Source: Pseudonocardia sp. TRM90224 (GTDB taxonomy: Bacteria > Actinomycetota > Actinomycetes > Mycobacteriales > Pseudonocardiaceae). From it: a DNA stretch of 64,000 bases. The position numbers and the translations under genes are program-made. Location: NCBI RefSeq assembly GCF_021245725.1, contig NZ_JAJGSX010000033.1, positions 33,568 to 97,567 of the forward strand. Direction: 5' to 3'. Numbering within the stretch: the stretch's first letter is position 1; each line of letters starts with the position of its first letter. The notes under the pieces are model-generated. The model saw nothing but the letters and a program-made list of their open reading frames with translations, ran no database searches and had not been told where the DNA came from. This document shows, piece by piece, positions 49,564 to 57,965 of the stretch.

Positions 49564-50895
49564 TCAGGTGGGGGAGCGCCGCAGCGCGCGGGCCTTCCCG
49601 ACCGCCGCGGTGACGGTGTCGCGGCCGACGTGCAGGCCCTTCCGTGCGGCCCGCCCGCCGAGGTTCGCGAGGTAGGAGGCGTGTCCGGGCAGTGTCGGTG
49701 GGAACAGCTGTACCCGGTTGATGTCGTGGGCGTGGTCGGCCCACCGCTTCTTGTAGGACTCGCCCGCGCCGAGGAACTCGTAGCTCTTCCCGGCATCCAG
49801 GGTTGCGCGGATCATGTCGAGCTGGACGATCAGCCCGGGGGTGAACTGGCGGTAGTTGGGGTCGTGCCCGGCCTTGAGCGAGAAGTGCGACTGCCCGTTC
49901 TCGACGCAGATCTCACCGGCGATGACCCTGCCGTCGAGTTGGAGCAGCGGGATCCGCAGCAAACCGGCATCGGCCGCCCAGCGGGCGGTGTCGCGGTAGA
50001 AGCGCTCGGTGTCCGGATGGGAGACGATCGCGGTGCCCGACTCGCCCTTCCAGCCCATGCCCTCGACGCGGAACAGTTCGGCGAGCGCCCATTCGAGGTC
50101 ATCGTGTTTGCCGTGGACGGCGAACGAGACCGTGCCGGCCGCGTGCAGCTTCGCCCGGTTGCGTTCGAGCTGGCGCACCCGGCGCGGCTCGCGTCGGTCG
50201 AGGTATTCCTCGACGGTCGTGCCCTGCGGCACATAGGGGGAGCGTTGGACCCTTGTCGTGCGGATGCGGTGGCGGTGCTGACCACCGAGCCGCACCATCC
50301 GCTCGACGTCGTCGGGGTCGAGGTGGCTCAGTTCGAGCTGGGCGTGGGGGCGGCGCAGCAGCGCCGCGACGAGCTCGTCGGCCGCCTCCGCGTCGGTCGC
50401 GAGCGGGCCGAACACGAAGCTGTGCCAGTTGCTCAGGCTCGCCACCCGACCGGTGTGGTGCCGAGCGACGGGCATGACCGCGACCAGCCGACCCCCGCGT
50501 CGAGCCGTCACCAGCTCGGGCGTGCCCGTGCCGAACGCCCGCCACCACGTCCGGAACCAATCAGGCCGGTGAAACGGTGAACCATCGACCTCATCGGCGA
50601 GCCGCTTCCACTCATCGAGAACGGACATGTCCGTCGCAAGCAGTCGCGCGGCCGGTTGCACGTCGGCCTCCAAACCGGGCTGCGGCGAGTGGTGCAGCGG
50701 CCGGCGCGGTTGTTGCGGGTCGGCGGTGGCCGGCGGCGCGGGTGAGTTCGTCATCTGCGTCGGGATCGCGGCGCTCCTGAGGTCAGCGTCGGACAACTGA
50801 TAAGTAGTCTGATCGGAAGTTTTGCACGTCTCCGGCGCCGGACTCCGCGCGGCCTGGCGGCGAGGTGCATCTGCGGTGCTGGCCCCGCTGCTCAT
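49564..50895 (-). CDS. FemAB/CelD-like GNAT acyltransferase
   Basis: A 443-residue protein. After a disordered N-terminus of about 90 residues (Pro/Gln-rich) it has a double-GNAT fold: SPFHRPDWFRTWWRAFGTG, VEEYLDRREPRRVRQLERNR, and the C-terminal YEFLGAGESYKKRWADH. This pattern is seen in the CelD/BcsL acetyltransferase_6 group, which works on polysaccharides or cell-wall precursors. The start at 50895 is backed by GGAGGAGCGGG; a longer start at 50943 is less likely. Substrate unknown. Confidence 0.78.
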   Translation of the reverse strand: MSSGASTADAPRRQAARSPAPETCKTSDQTTYQLSDADLRSAAIPTQMTNSPAPPATADPQQPRRPLHHSPQPGLEADVQPAARLLATDMSVLDEWKRLADEVDGSPFHRPDWFRTWWRAFGTGTPELVTARRGGRLVAVMPVARHHTGRVASLSNWHSFVFGPLATDAEAADELVAALLRRPHAQLELSHLDPDDVERMVRLGGQHRHRIRTTRVQRSPYVPQGTTVEEYLDRREPRRVRQLERNRAKLHAAGTVSFAVHGKHDDLEWALAELFRVEGMGWKGESGTAIVSHPDTERFYRDTARWAADAGLLRIPLLQLDGRVIAGEICVENGQSHFSLKAGHDPNYRQFTPGLIVQLDMIRATLDAGKSYEFLGAGESYKKRWADHAHDINRVQLFPPTLPGHASYLANLGGRAARKGLHVGRDTVTAAVGKARALRRSPT

Positions 50896-51275
50896 CCCGC
50901 TCCTCCGGCCGTCGTCGTCCGCCACGACGGGCGGTTGAGACACCTAGAGTAAGCCCTCATTACTAAAGGATGGGTAAAGAGGGGGTTGATGGACGTGTCA
51001 GCCGCCGGTTGGCGGACATGCCTCGGGTCGATCGTGCGGCCGATCGGCGGCACACGCTGCGCCGGCACAGATCGCCTGCCTGGGCATCTTCGACCGCGGG
51101 CATTGCGTTCGCGCGAGCGGTCGAGTTGCACTGACAACAGTGCGTAAAGGACCGCGCCGCGAAGTCCACCCGACCAGAGCGCGTCTCTGCGCAGGCCCTC
51201 ACATAGGGTGACGAAATGCGGCGAGCATCAGCTGCTCGTGCGCCGCCCCATAGGTCAGGACTTCCTCAGCACGGC
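50896..51275. other. Intergenic region upstream of FemAB-like gene
   Basis: A 380-base region without a credible gene. It has an AT-richer patch at 50943-50980 (TCATTACTAAAGGATGGG on the plus strand) that could hold the FemAB-like promoter, and nothing else that I can identify. It also separates the cvn operon end from the FemAB-like gene. Confidence 0.5.
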
Positions 51276-51869
51276 CTAGATCCGCGGCAGCATCGTGCGG
51301 TCACGTGCCCTGCGCAGCACGGCGAGCAGCGCGTCGCGGACCGACATCCGCGCCCGTGCGTCCACGGTGATCAGCGGGACGTCTTCGTGGACGGCGAGCG
51401 CCCACCTGACGTCGTCGAGGTCGTGGCTGAGCCTGCCGTCGAAGAGGTTGACCGCGATCACGAACGGCAGCCCGATCCGCTCGAAGTAGTCGACAGCCGG
51501 GTAGCAGTCGCCCAAGCGCCGGGAGTCGACCAACACCAACGCGCCGAGCGCGCCCTGCACGAGGTCCTGCCACATGAAGCCGAAACGGTCCTGACCGGGC
51601 GTGCCGAACAGGTACAGCTTGAGCTCGTCGTCGACGGTGATGCAGCCGAAGTCCAGCGCGACGGTGGTCGTCGTCTTCTCGGGCATCTCGCTGGTGCGGT
51701 CGATCTCGGCGGCCACCGACGTGATCGACGCTTCCGTCGTGAGCGGGGAGATCTCCGAGATCGCGCCGACCGCGGTGGTCTTGCCGACGCCGAACCCACC
51801 ACCGATGACGATCTTCACCGGGATCGGTGGCCGGCGGGCGCCGCGGTCAGCGGAGTGCTTCGAGTCCAC
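51276..51869 (-). CDS. cvnD: CvnD, Ras-like small GTPase of conservon
   Basis: A 197-residue GTP-binding protein. The P-loop is IGGGFGVGKTT (about residues 22-32), switch II is in LFGTPGQDRFGFMW, and the base-recognition motif is VIAVNLFDG (NxFD instead of NKxD), as usual for CvnD/MglA-like proteins. It works with CvnA-C as a G-protein-like switch at the membrane. Its start overlaps cvnC by 23 bases. Confidence 0.92.
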   Translation of the reverse strand: MDSKHSADRGARRPPIPVKIVIGGGFGVGKTTAVGAISEISPLTTEASITSVAAEIDRTSEMPEKTTTTVALDFGCITVDDELKLYLFGTPGQDRFGFMWQDLVQGALGALVLVDSRRLGDCYPAVDYFERIGLPFVIAVNLFDGRLSHDLDDVRWALAVHEDVPLITVDARARMSVRDALLAVLRRARDRTMLPRI

Positions 51870-52224
51870 GAATGATCCTCTCGATGGTGCCGGGATCGGT
51901 GCCGAGCTCGCCGTCGGGCCGGTGGACCGTGACGAGCCCTCGATCCGCGAGCTCGGCGATCAACACGCGGGCCACCCCGATGTGCAGCCGGAGCGCGGCG
52001 GCGACCTCCGCGACCGCAACGGTGCAACGGCACAGCGCGACGATGTCGCGCAGCTCGAACCGGAGCTGCTCCGCAGCCGCCAGTCCCAACTCGCTGGTGA
52101 GCACCTGGGCCTCGATCTCGATCGGGCTCCTGGGCTCCTGGCTGCTGCCCGACGTCATGACGTACGGACGCACGAGCGACACGTCGGATGGCTCGGCGGA
52201 TCCGGCGTCGGGGTGACCGGTCAT
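51847..52224 (-). CDS. cvnC: CvnC, DUF742 protein of conservon
   Basis: A 125-residue DUF742 protein. It has VRPYVMTSG at the start and LRFELRDIVALCRCTVAVAEVA split by the recognition helix, with RVLIAELADRGLVTVH; the core is a winged-helix-like fold. CvnC proteins interact with CvnB and the GTPase. ATGA overlap with cvnB. Confidence 0.92.
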   Translation of the reverse strand: MTGHPDAGSAEPSDVSLVRPYVMTSGSSQEPRSPIEIEAQVLTSELGLAAAEQLRFELRDIVALCRCTVAVAEVAAALRLHIGVARVLIAELADRGLVTVHRPDGELGTDPGTIERIIRGLEALR

Positions 52225-52655
52225 GTCGCGACCGTGTGCTTCAGCTCCTCGATGAGCTGAGGGCTGAGGGTGGACGCCGCCCGGTTGGCGAACATCGCCA
52301 TCTCGTAGGCGAGAGCGCCGAGGCCCGCCTGCTTCGACGCCAGCACCCCGAGCGCGCAGCCGACGCTGACCGTGCACACGATCAGGTAACCCTGCGCCAG
52401 TTCGATCACGATCTTGTCGGGACGGCCGATGGGGTGGCACTCGGACACCCCGTTGGCGAGGCTGAGCATCGCCGAGGAGATCGCGCCGAGCCGCTCGGCG
52501 TTGCCGCCCTCCATGCCGTCGGACGTCGCGATGAGCAGCCCGTCCGACGAGACCGTGATGGCGGCGACGACCCCGGCCGTCTCCTGCGCGAACCGCTCGA
52601 CCATCCAGTTGAAGTTCTGGGCCTGCGGGCTGGTTCCGGCAGCGGGGCGGGTCAT
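52221..52655 (-). CDS. cvnB: CvnB, roadblock/LC7 protein of conservon
   Basis: A 144-residue roadblock/LC7 protein (NFNWMVERFAQETAGVVAA, then DGLLIATSDGM). Such proteins act as GTPase-activating or scaffold partners of MglA-like GTPases. It overlaps both cvnA and cvnC by four bases. Confidence 0.93.
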   Translation of the reverse strand: MTRPAAGTSPQAQNFNWMVERFAQETAGVVAAITVSSDGLLIATSDGMEGGNAERLGAISSAMLSLANGVSECHPIGRPDKIVIELAQGYLIVCTVSVGCALGVLASKQAGLGALAYEMAMFANRAASTLSPQLIEELKHTVAT

Positions 52656-55114
52656 GGCTGGCGCTCCTTCGTCTGGTGGTCGGGAGGGTCGGGAGGGTCG
52701 GGAGGGTCGGGGGTCGCGGCGCGCGTGAACCCGTCGACGAACCCGTCGAACGCGCGGCGCTCGGCCTCGGGGTCGCGGGGGAACGGCGCAGGCGGGCCCG
52801 CCGGCTTGTGGTCCGCGTGCTTGTAGTCGGTACTGCGTCGCAGACCCGGCGCGAGGGTGGCTCCCGGCACCCGCCGCGAGAGCCCACCACGTGCCGGGCC
52901 GGTCTCAGGACGAGTCTCAGGGACGTTCCCGGTGGCGGTTCCGGCACCGAGCGCGAACGACGTCTCGAAGGCGTCCAGGTCGGCCCGTTCCGCCTCGGGA
53001 TCGCGCCACCGCTCGGATCCACGTGGTGGCGGAGCGAGGGGTATCGCCTCGGGGAGCTGGGCACCGGGAACGCGCCTGCGCAGCCCTGCCCGGCCGGCAG
53101 CCACGGGCTCAGCTCGCTCGGGGACCTGCTCGGGGGCCTGCACCGGATCGTCGAACCACCCGAACCCGGGATCGACGGGCGGCCCGACGACGAACGCGCG
53201 ATGGGCGACCGGCTCGGCGACCTCCGTCGGGGCGGGTGGATCGGCCACCACCATTCCCGCGGGAACGGTGACGTTCGCGGTGAGCCCGCCGCCGGGTGTC
53301 TCGGTCAGCTCGACGCGCAAGCGGTGGCGGCGGGCGAGCCGGCCCACGACGAACAGCCCGAGCAGCCCGGACGGCGCGACGTCGAGCCGCTCGGGCTCGA
53401 AGAGACGCCGGTTCTCGGCGACCCGGCGCTCGTCGGGGAGGCCGATGCCGTGGTCGACGACGGCAACCGTGCAGGCGCCGTCGCGACGGAAGCTCGTCCT
53501 GATCTCGACCTTGGTGCGGGGCGGGGAGAACACCGTGGCGTTCTCGATGAGCTCGGCGAACAGCAGCACCAGGTCCGTGCCCAGTGCGGACACGAGCGTC
53601 ACATCGTCGACGTCGTCGAGGCCGACCCGCTGGTACTCCTCGATCTCGGCGGTCGCCGAGCGCAGGACGGTCGTGAGCTTCGCCGGCCCGGTCATCGGCA
53701 CCGGGTCGGCCGCTCCCGAGACCACCAGCAACTTGTCGGCGTTGCGGCGCAGGCGGGTGGACAGGTGGTCGATCTGGTACAGCCCGGCGAGGATTTCGGG
53801 GTTCTGCTCGTGGCGTTCGAGCCCGTCGACGACGGTGAGCTGGCGGTGCACGAGGTTCTGCGTTCGCCGTGCGACGTCGGCGAACATGCTGCTCACGTTG
53901 CGCCGGTTGGTGATCTGGCGCTGCAGCATCGCCGCCGCGGTGGCCTGCACGCGGTTGAAGGCCGCCGCGAGCTCCCCGACCTCACCACCCGCGGTCGTGC
54001 GTACCTCGGTGAGCTGTGGGAGCTCGCGCTCGATCCCTGTGTCGCCGACCGGGTCGTCGGTGTCGGCGATGCGCTCGAGGTCGCGTCGGGCGAACTCGGC
54101 GACGGTGATCGCGGAGCGGGTGAGGCCACGCAGCGGCCGCGCGATAGAGCGGCTCACCCCCGTCGAGAGCAGGACGACGGCCACCAGCAGCGTGGCGACC
54201 CCGATGCCGATCAGCGCGGCGTACGTCGCGGCCGTTGAGGCACGCGCTGCCGCGGCCGCCGCGATGTCGGCGGTCACCCGGCCCTGCACGAGCCGCCGCA
54301 TGCTCGATTGCCGCTCGACGGTGGGCACCGCCTGGGCGCGGAAGGAGTCGACGGCCTGCGGGTTGTCGCCCAGCCGTGCGACCTCCTGCGTGAGCCGGTC
54401 CACCTCGCGCCCGTCGTCGCCGAGGACGGCGAGCGCCACGAGCTGCGCGTGCGCGGGTCCGGCCTGCCGGATGAACCGCTGCGTGTAGATCTCCGCATGC
54501 GCCGCGGAGTGCTGCCCGCCGACGTCGGTCGACCCCGCTCGCTCGGGCGCCGTGATGAGCGATGCGCCGAACTGGGCCGTCTCGTTGTCGGCCCGCAGCA
54601 GCGCCTCGAGCGCGGTGAGGTCCCTGACGGCGGCCGGATCGTCGGCCGCCTCCGGTTCGAGGCGCAGCGCGTCGATCAACGCCTCGCAGACCGAGTGGTG
54701 TGTGCGCCGGAGGCTCTCCACGGAGATGCCGTGCAGCTCGGCGCTGCGGCGCAGCTCGTCGAGGGATCCGAGGCGGGCCACTGCCGCGACGAGCTCGTCG
54801 GAGCCGTCCGCCCCGAGCTCACCGCGCACGCGCTCGGCGGCCGCGGCGGCGGCTCGCTGCTGCTCGAGCACCGGTCCGACGTCGGCGGCAGGGACGACGA
54901 GGAAGGCGGTGGTCACGATCAGCTCGTGCTGCAGCTGCCAGTTGAGGTCCCCGATCAGTTCGGCCTTGCGGGCCAGCGCGGCCGTGGCTGCCGCCGTCTC
55001 GGCACGCCACACCTGGCCCATCGCGAACGGGACGGCCACGAAGAGGAAGGCCAGCACCGGCAGCACGAGCAGCAGCGCCAGGCGGCCCCGCACGCCGAAC
55101 CGGTCGAGGATCAT
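52652..55114 (-). CDS. cvnA: CvnA, membrane sensor histidine-kinase-like protein
   Basis: An 820-residue sensor. It has a first membrane span (about 11-33), an extracellular nitrate-sensor-like helical domain (about 35-290), a second span (about 295-317), HAMP, a dimerisation segment and a HATPase domain with LIENATVFSPP and VVDHGIGLPDE. The C-terminal tail is long and disordered and has two copies of a RRVPGA...RDPEAER module (near 700-750 and 775-805), then DPPDPPDPP. The catalytic histidine is not clear, as in other conservon kinases. Its ATG overlaps the stop of the ABC ATPase gene, coupling the conservon to the transporter. Confidence 0.92.
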   Translation of the reverse strand: MILDRFGVRGRLALLLVLPVLAFLFVAVPFAMGQVWRAETAAATAALARKAELIGDLNWQLQHELIVTTAFLVVPAADVGPVLEQQRAAAAAAERVRGELGADGSDELVAAVARLGSLDELRRSAELHGISVESLRRTHHSVCEALIDALRLEPEAADDPAAVRDLTALEALLRADNETAQFGASLITAPERAGSTDVGGQHSAAHAEIYTQRFIRQAGPAHAQLVALAVLGDDGREVDRLTQEVARLGDNPQAVDSFRAQAVPTVERQSSMRRLVQGRVTADIAAAAAARASTAATYAALIGIGVATLLVAVVLLSTGVSRSIARPLRGLTRSAITVAEFARRDLERIADTDDPVGDTGIERELPQLTEVRTTAGGEVGELAAAFNRVQATAAAMLQRQITNRRNVSSMFADVARRTQNLVHRQLTVVDGLERHEQNPEILAGLYQIDHLSTRLRRNADKLLVVSGAADPVPMTGPAKLTTVLRSATAEIEEYQRVGLDDVDDVTLVSALGTDLVLLFAELIENATVFSPPRTKVEIRTSFRRDGACTVAVVDHGIGLPDERRVAENRRLFEPERLDVAPSGLLGLFVVGRLARRHRLRVELTETPGGGLTANVTVPAGMVVADPPAPTEVAEPVAHRAFVVGPPVDPGFGWFDDPVQAPEQVPERAEPVAAGRAGLRRRVPGAQLPEAIPLAPPPRGSERWRDPEAERADLDAFETSFALGAGTATGNVPETRPETGPARGGLSRRVPGATLAPGLRRSTDYKHADHKPAGPPAPFPRDPEAERRAFDGFVDGFTRAATPDPPDPPDPPDHQTKERQP
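52682..52708. repeat. 9-base tandem repeat with G-quadruplex potential
   Basis: Three copies of GGGAGGGTC followed by GGGGG on the plus strand, in the 3' end of cvnA (encoding DPP repeats). Four or more G3 runs with one- or two-base gaps can fold as a G-quadruplex on the non-coding strand. Confidence 0.75.
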
Positions 55115-55918
55115 CGGTGCCTCCCACGCCCGTGCGGGGTGCCCGCCGCAGGGCGGCGCGCGTTCGCCCGCACCATGTCCTCGATGGTCGTGCGAAGGTC
55201 CTGGAACTCGGGTGACCTCTTATCGGCGAGCGTGCGGCCGGTGGGGTGCTCGATGCAGATGTCGGCCGCGACCCGGCCCGGATCGGTGCTCAGCACGATC
55301 ACCCGGTCGCCGAGGAACACGGCCTCGTCGACGTCGTGGGTCACCAGCAGGACCGTGGTCCCGGTGTCCGCCCAGATCCGCCTGAGCAGGAGCTGCATGT
55401 CCTCCCTCGTCTGCACGTCGAGCGCCCCGAACGGCTCGTCGAGCAGCAGCAGCGCGGGTTCGCACGCCAAACGCCCTCGCGATCGCGACCCGCTGCTGCT
55501 GGCCGCCGGAGAGCTTGTGGGGCAGCGAGCCGGCGTGCTCGCTCAGCCCGATCTCGGCGAGGTACCACCGCACCCTGCGGTTGATCTCGGCGCGGTCGAG
55601 CCCGAGCAGCTCCAGTCCGAAGGAGACGTTGCGTGCGACCGTCCGCCACGGGAAGAGTGACGCCCCCTGCACGACCAGGCCGCGCTCCGGCCCCGGCCCG
55701 GTGACCAGGCGCCGGTCGAGCCAGATCCGGCCGGCGGTCGGTCTCGTGAGGCCCGCGATCAGCGAGAGCAGGGTCGACTTGCCCGAGCCGCTGGCCCCGA
55801 CCACGCAGACGAACTCGCCGGGGTCGATGCACAGCGAGATGTCGAGCAATGCGTTGCGCCCGGTGCTGTTGACGGGGAACCGCTTCGCGACGGCGTCGAC
55901 GAACAGGCCGTAGGTCAT
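55111..55918 (-). pseudogene. NitT/TauT-type ABC ATPase, frameshifted
   Basis: The gene starts MTYGLFVDAV and has Walker A GASGSGKSTLL, Q-loop and signature LSGGQQQRVAIARA, and then leaves frame. The Walker B part (ALLLLDEPFGALD) and H-loop (LLVTHDVDEAV) continue in the next frame. One extra T in a run of three (plus-strand AAA at 55469-55471) explains the change. The total length (about 268 residues) is normal for SsuB/TauB. Either the gene is broken, or this is a sequencing error; all motifs are otherwise intact. It overlaps the permease and cvnA by four bases each. Confidence 0.82.
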
Positions 55919-56907
55919 GTCGTCCACCGCCCGACCCGGAGCCGCAGCAGGCGCAGTGCGACGTCGATGAGGACGCCGGCGAGCGCGATCACGGCCAGCA
56001 CCGCGAAGATCTTGTCGGTCTGCAGGAACCGCTGGGCCCGCACGATCCGGTAGCCGAGCCCCGCCGTCGCCGACACCAGCTCGGCCACCACGACGAGGTT
56101 CCACGCCGCCGCGACGTTGACCCGTACGGCGTCGATGATCCCCGGTAGCGCGTGCGGCACGATGATCTTGCGTACGACCTCGCCGCGCCGCGCGCCGAGC
56201 GTCGACGCGACGTCGAGCAGCACCTTCGGCACACCGCGGGCGGCGTCCGCCGTCATGATCGTGTTGTAGAAGATCGTGCCGATGACGAGTATCGCGATCT
56301 TCGAGGACTCGTCGATCCCGAGCCAGATGATGATCAGCGGGACGAACGCGCTGGCCGGCAGGTACCGCAGGAGGCTGATCGAGGGCTCGAACGCCGCCTC
56401 CGCCGCCTGGTAGCTCCCGATCACGATCCCGAGCGGCACCGACACCAGCACCGCCAGCCCGAACCCGAGCAGCACACGGCGAAGCGTGGCCCACAGGTCG
56501 GATACCAGCTCACCGGAGACGGCCATGTCCCAGCCCGCCGACAGCACCGCAGCCGGTGACGGGAGGAACGTCGCGGGGGCCGACCCGGTTGCCGCGACCA
56601 CCGCCCACACCGCGATGGGCCCGGCCACCGAGAGCACGACGAGCGCCCGGCGCCCGACGATCGGGATCGGGGCCCGAACGGCCAACGTCGCGGGTGCCCG
56701 GCGGGGCTTCCGCCGGCGCGGGAGCTCGGCCCACGCGGCGTGATCGGCGGCACGGTCTGCGGCGCCGTCAGCTGCGCGGCCGTCCGCGGGGGGTTGCGGG
56801 AACGGCGCGGTTTCCACGTCGAGGCTCGTCTCGCCGGATTCCGGGTCGCCGGATCTCGGGTCGCCGGATCTCGGGTCGCCGGAGCCCGCGCCCGATTGCG
56901 TGATCAT
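55915..56907 (-). CDS. NitT/TauT-type ABC permease
   Basis: A 330-residue permease. After a disordered N-terminus with SGDPRSGDPRSGDPESG, it has six spans and the EAA-like loop DVASTLGARRGEVVRKIIVP, as in SsuC/TauC. It forms the channel with the frameshifted ATPase and binding protein genes. Its start overlaps the binding-protein stop (ATGA). Substrates of the family include sulfonates, nitrate, thiamine precursors and guanidine. Confidence 0.88.
   Translation of the reverse strand: MITQSGAGSGDPRSGDPRSGDPESGETSLDVETAPFPQPPADGRAADGAADRAADHAAWAELPRRRKPRRAPATLAVRAPIPIVGRRALVVLSVAGPIAVWAVVAATGSAPATFLPSPAAVLSAGWDMAVSGELVSDLWATLRRVLLGFGLAVLVSVPLGIVIGSYQAAEAAFEPSISLLRYLPASAFVPLIIIWLGIDESSKIAILVIGTIFYNTIMTADAARGVPKVLLDVASTLGARRGEVVRKIIVPHALPGIIDAVRVNVAAAWNLVVVAELVSATAGLGYRIVRAQRFLQTDKIFAVLAVIALAGVLIDVALRLLRLRVGRWTT
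56836..56880. repeat. 15-base tandem repeat encoding SGDPR units
   Basis: Three copies of GGATCTCGGGTCGCC (the first differs at two bases) in the 5' end of the permease gene. They encode the repeated Ser-Gly-Asp-Pro-Arg/Glu segment, ahead of the first membrane span. Confidence 0.87.
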
Positions 56908-57934
56908 TCCGGTGTGGCGTTGACGAACCGGTCGTCGAAGAGCCCCTCGACGGCCGGCCTGCTTTCGGTCAGGCCCGAGTGGACGACGAAGTCCGCGATC
57001 TTGGCAGCCTGGTAGTTCAGGTGGGCGGGCGTGGTGCCGGTGGTGATGCCTCGATGTTCTGCTGCCGCGTGAAGATCGTCGTTCCGTTGTCGTAAGTGCG
57101 GTAGTCGGCCGTGCTCACCCCCGCGCGCCTCGCCATGATCTCGATGGCGGGTTCGGGGTTCTCCTTGATCCAGCGCAGCGTGTCGAACCACGTGTCGACC
57201 AGGGCCTGCACGTCGTCGGGCCGGGCGTCGCGGACCGCGGCGGACACCACCAGGTGGTCGGGGATGGCGCCGGGGAACTCGGCCGATGTCGCGATCGCGC
57301 GGCTGCCGGGGCGCTGCAGCGCCGTCGACGTGAACGGCGCGAACGCCGCGACGGCGTCGACCTGACCGGCGACGAACGCGGCCGCCGCCGCGTCGGTGAG
57401 CATCGGGGTGAGCTCGATGTCGTTGTCGGTCATGTTGGACTCGGCGAGCGCGAGCTGGAGCAGGTAGTGGTCGACGGCGCCCTGCTCGACGGCGACCTTC
57501 TGTCCGCGCAGGTCCGAGATGTCCTTGATGCCGTCCCTGGCGATGATCTTGTCGTTGCCGGTGGAGTTGTCGTTCACCAGCACGACCGAGAGCCGTGCCC
57601 CGCCGCTGACGGAGCTGAGCGTGTCGTTCAACGTCTGGCTGTTGCCGTCGATGACGCCCGCGGCCAGCGCGTTGATGCTGTCGGTGTAGCTGTCGAAATA
57701 GCGCAGGTCGACGTCGATGCCGTGCTTGGCGAACAGCCCTTGCTCGGCTGCGACCTGCCACGGGAACCAGCCGGGCCATGCGCTGAACCCGAGCGTGAAG
57801 CGGGCGGCCGGGGCGCCGGTGGGCTCGGTCGCGCCGGTGCCGGCGCAGGCGGTGAGGAGTGCGAGCGCCCCTACGAGGAGCGCACTGGTCAGTGTGCGGG
57901 TGGTCCGGCCGGCTCTGCGGGAAGCCATGGTCAT
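56904..57934 (-). pseudogene. NitT/TauT-type substrate-binding lipoprotein, frameshifted
   Basis: The protein begins with a signal peptide and lipobox LTACAG, then FTLGFSAWPGWFPWQVAAEQ and GIDVDLRYFDSYTDSINALAAG interrupted by turns, as in NMT1/TauA-type binding proteins. After IFTRQQNIEA the frame is lost; the expected end (TTGTTPAHLNYQAAKIADFV) is read in another frame to the stop at 56904. A one-base loss at about 57045-57052 explains it. Without the shift the protein would be about 343 residues, normal for the family. Sequencing error cannot be ruled out. Confidence 0.8.
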
Positions 57935-57965
57935 GCTCCTGGGCTGGTGGTTCTGGAAGGGGGGT

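Noticed and set aside
50963..51202. A 79-codon minus-strand open frame upstream of the FemAB-like gene
   Set aside because: No ribosome site, no domain, and Arg/Ser/Ala-rich composition typical of chance frames in this DNA.
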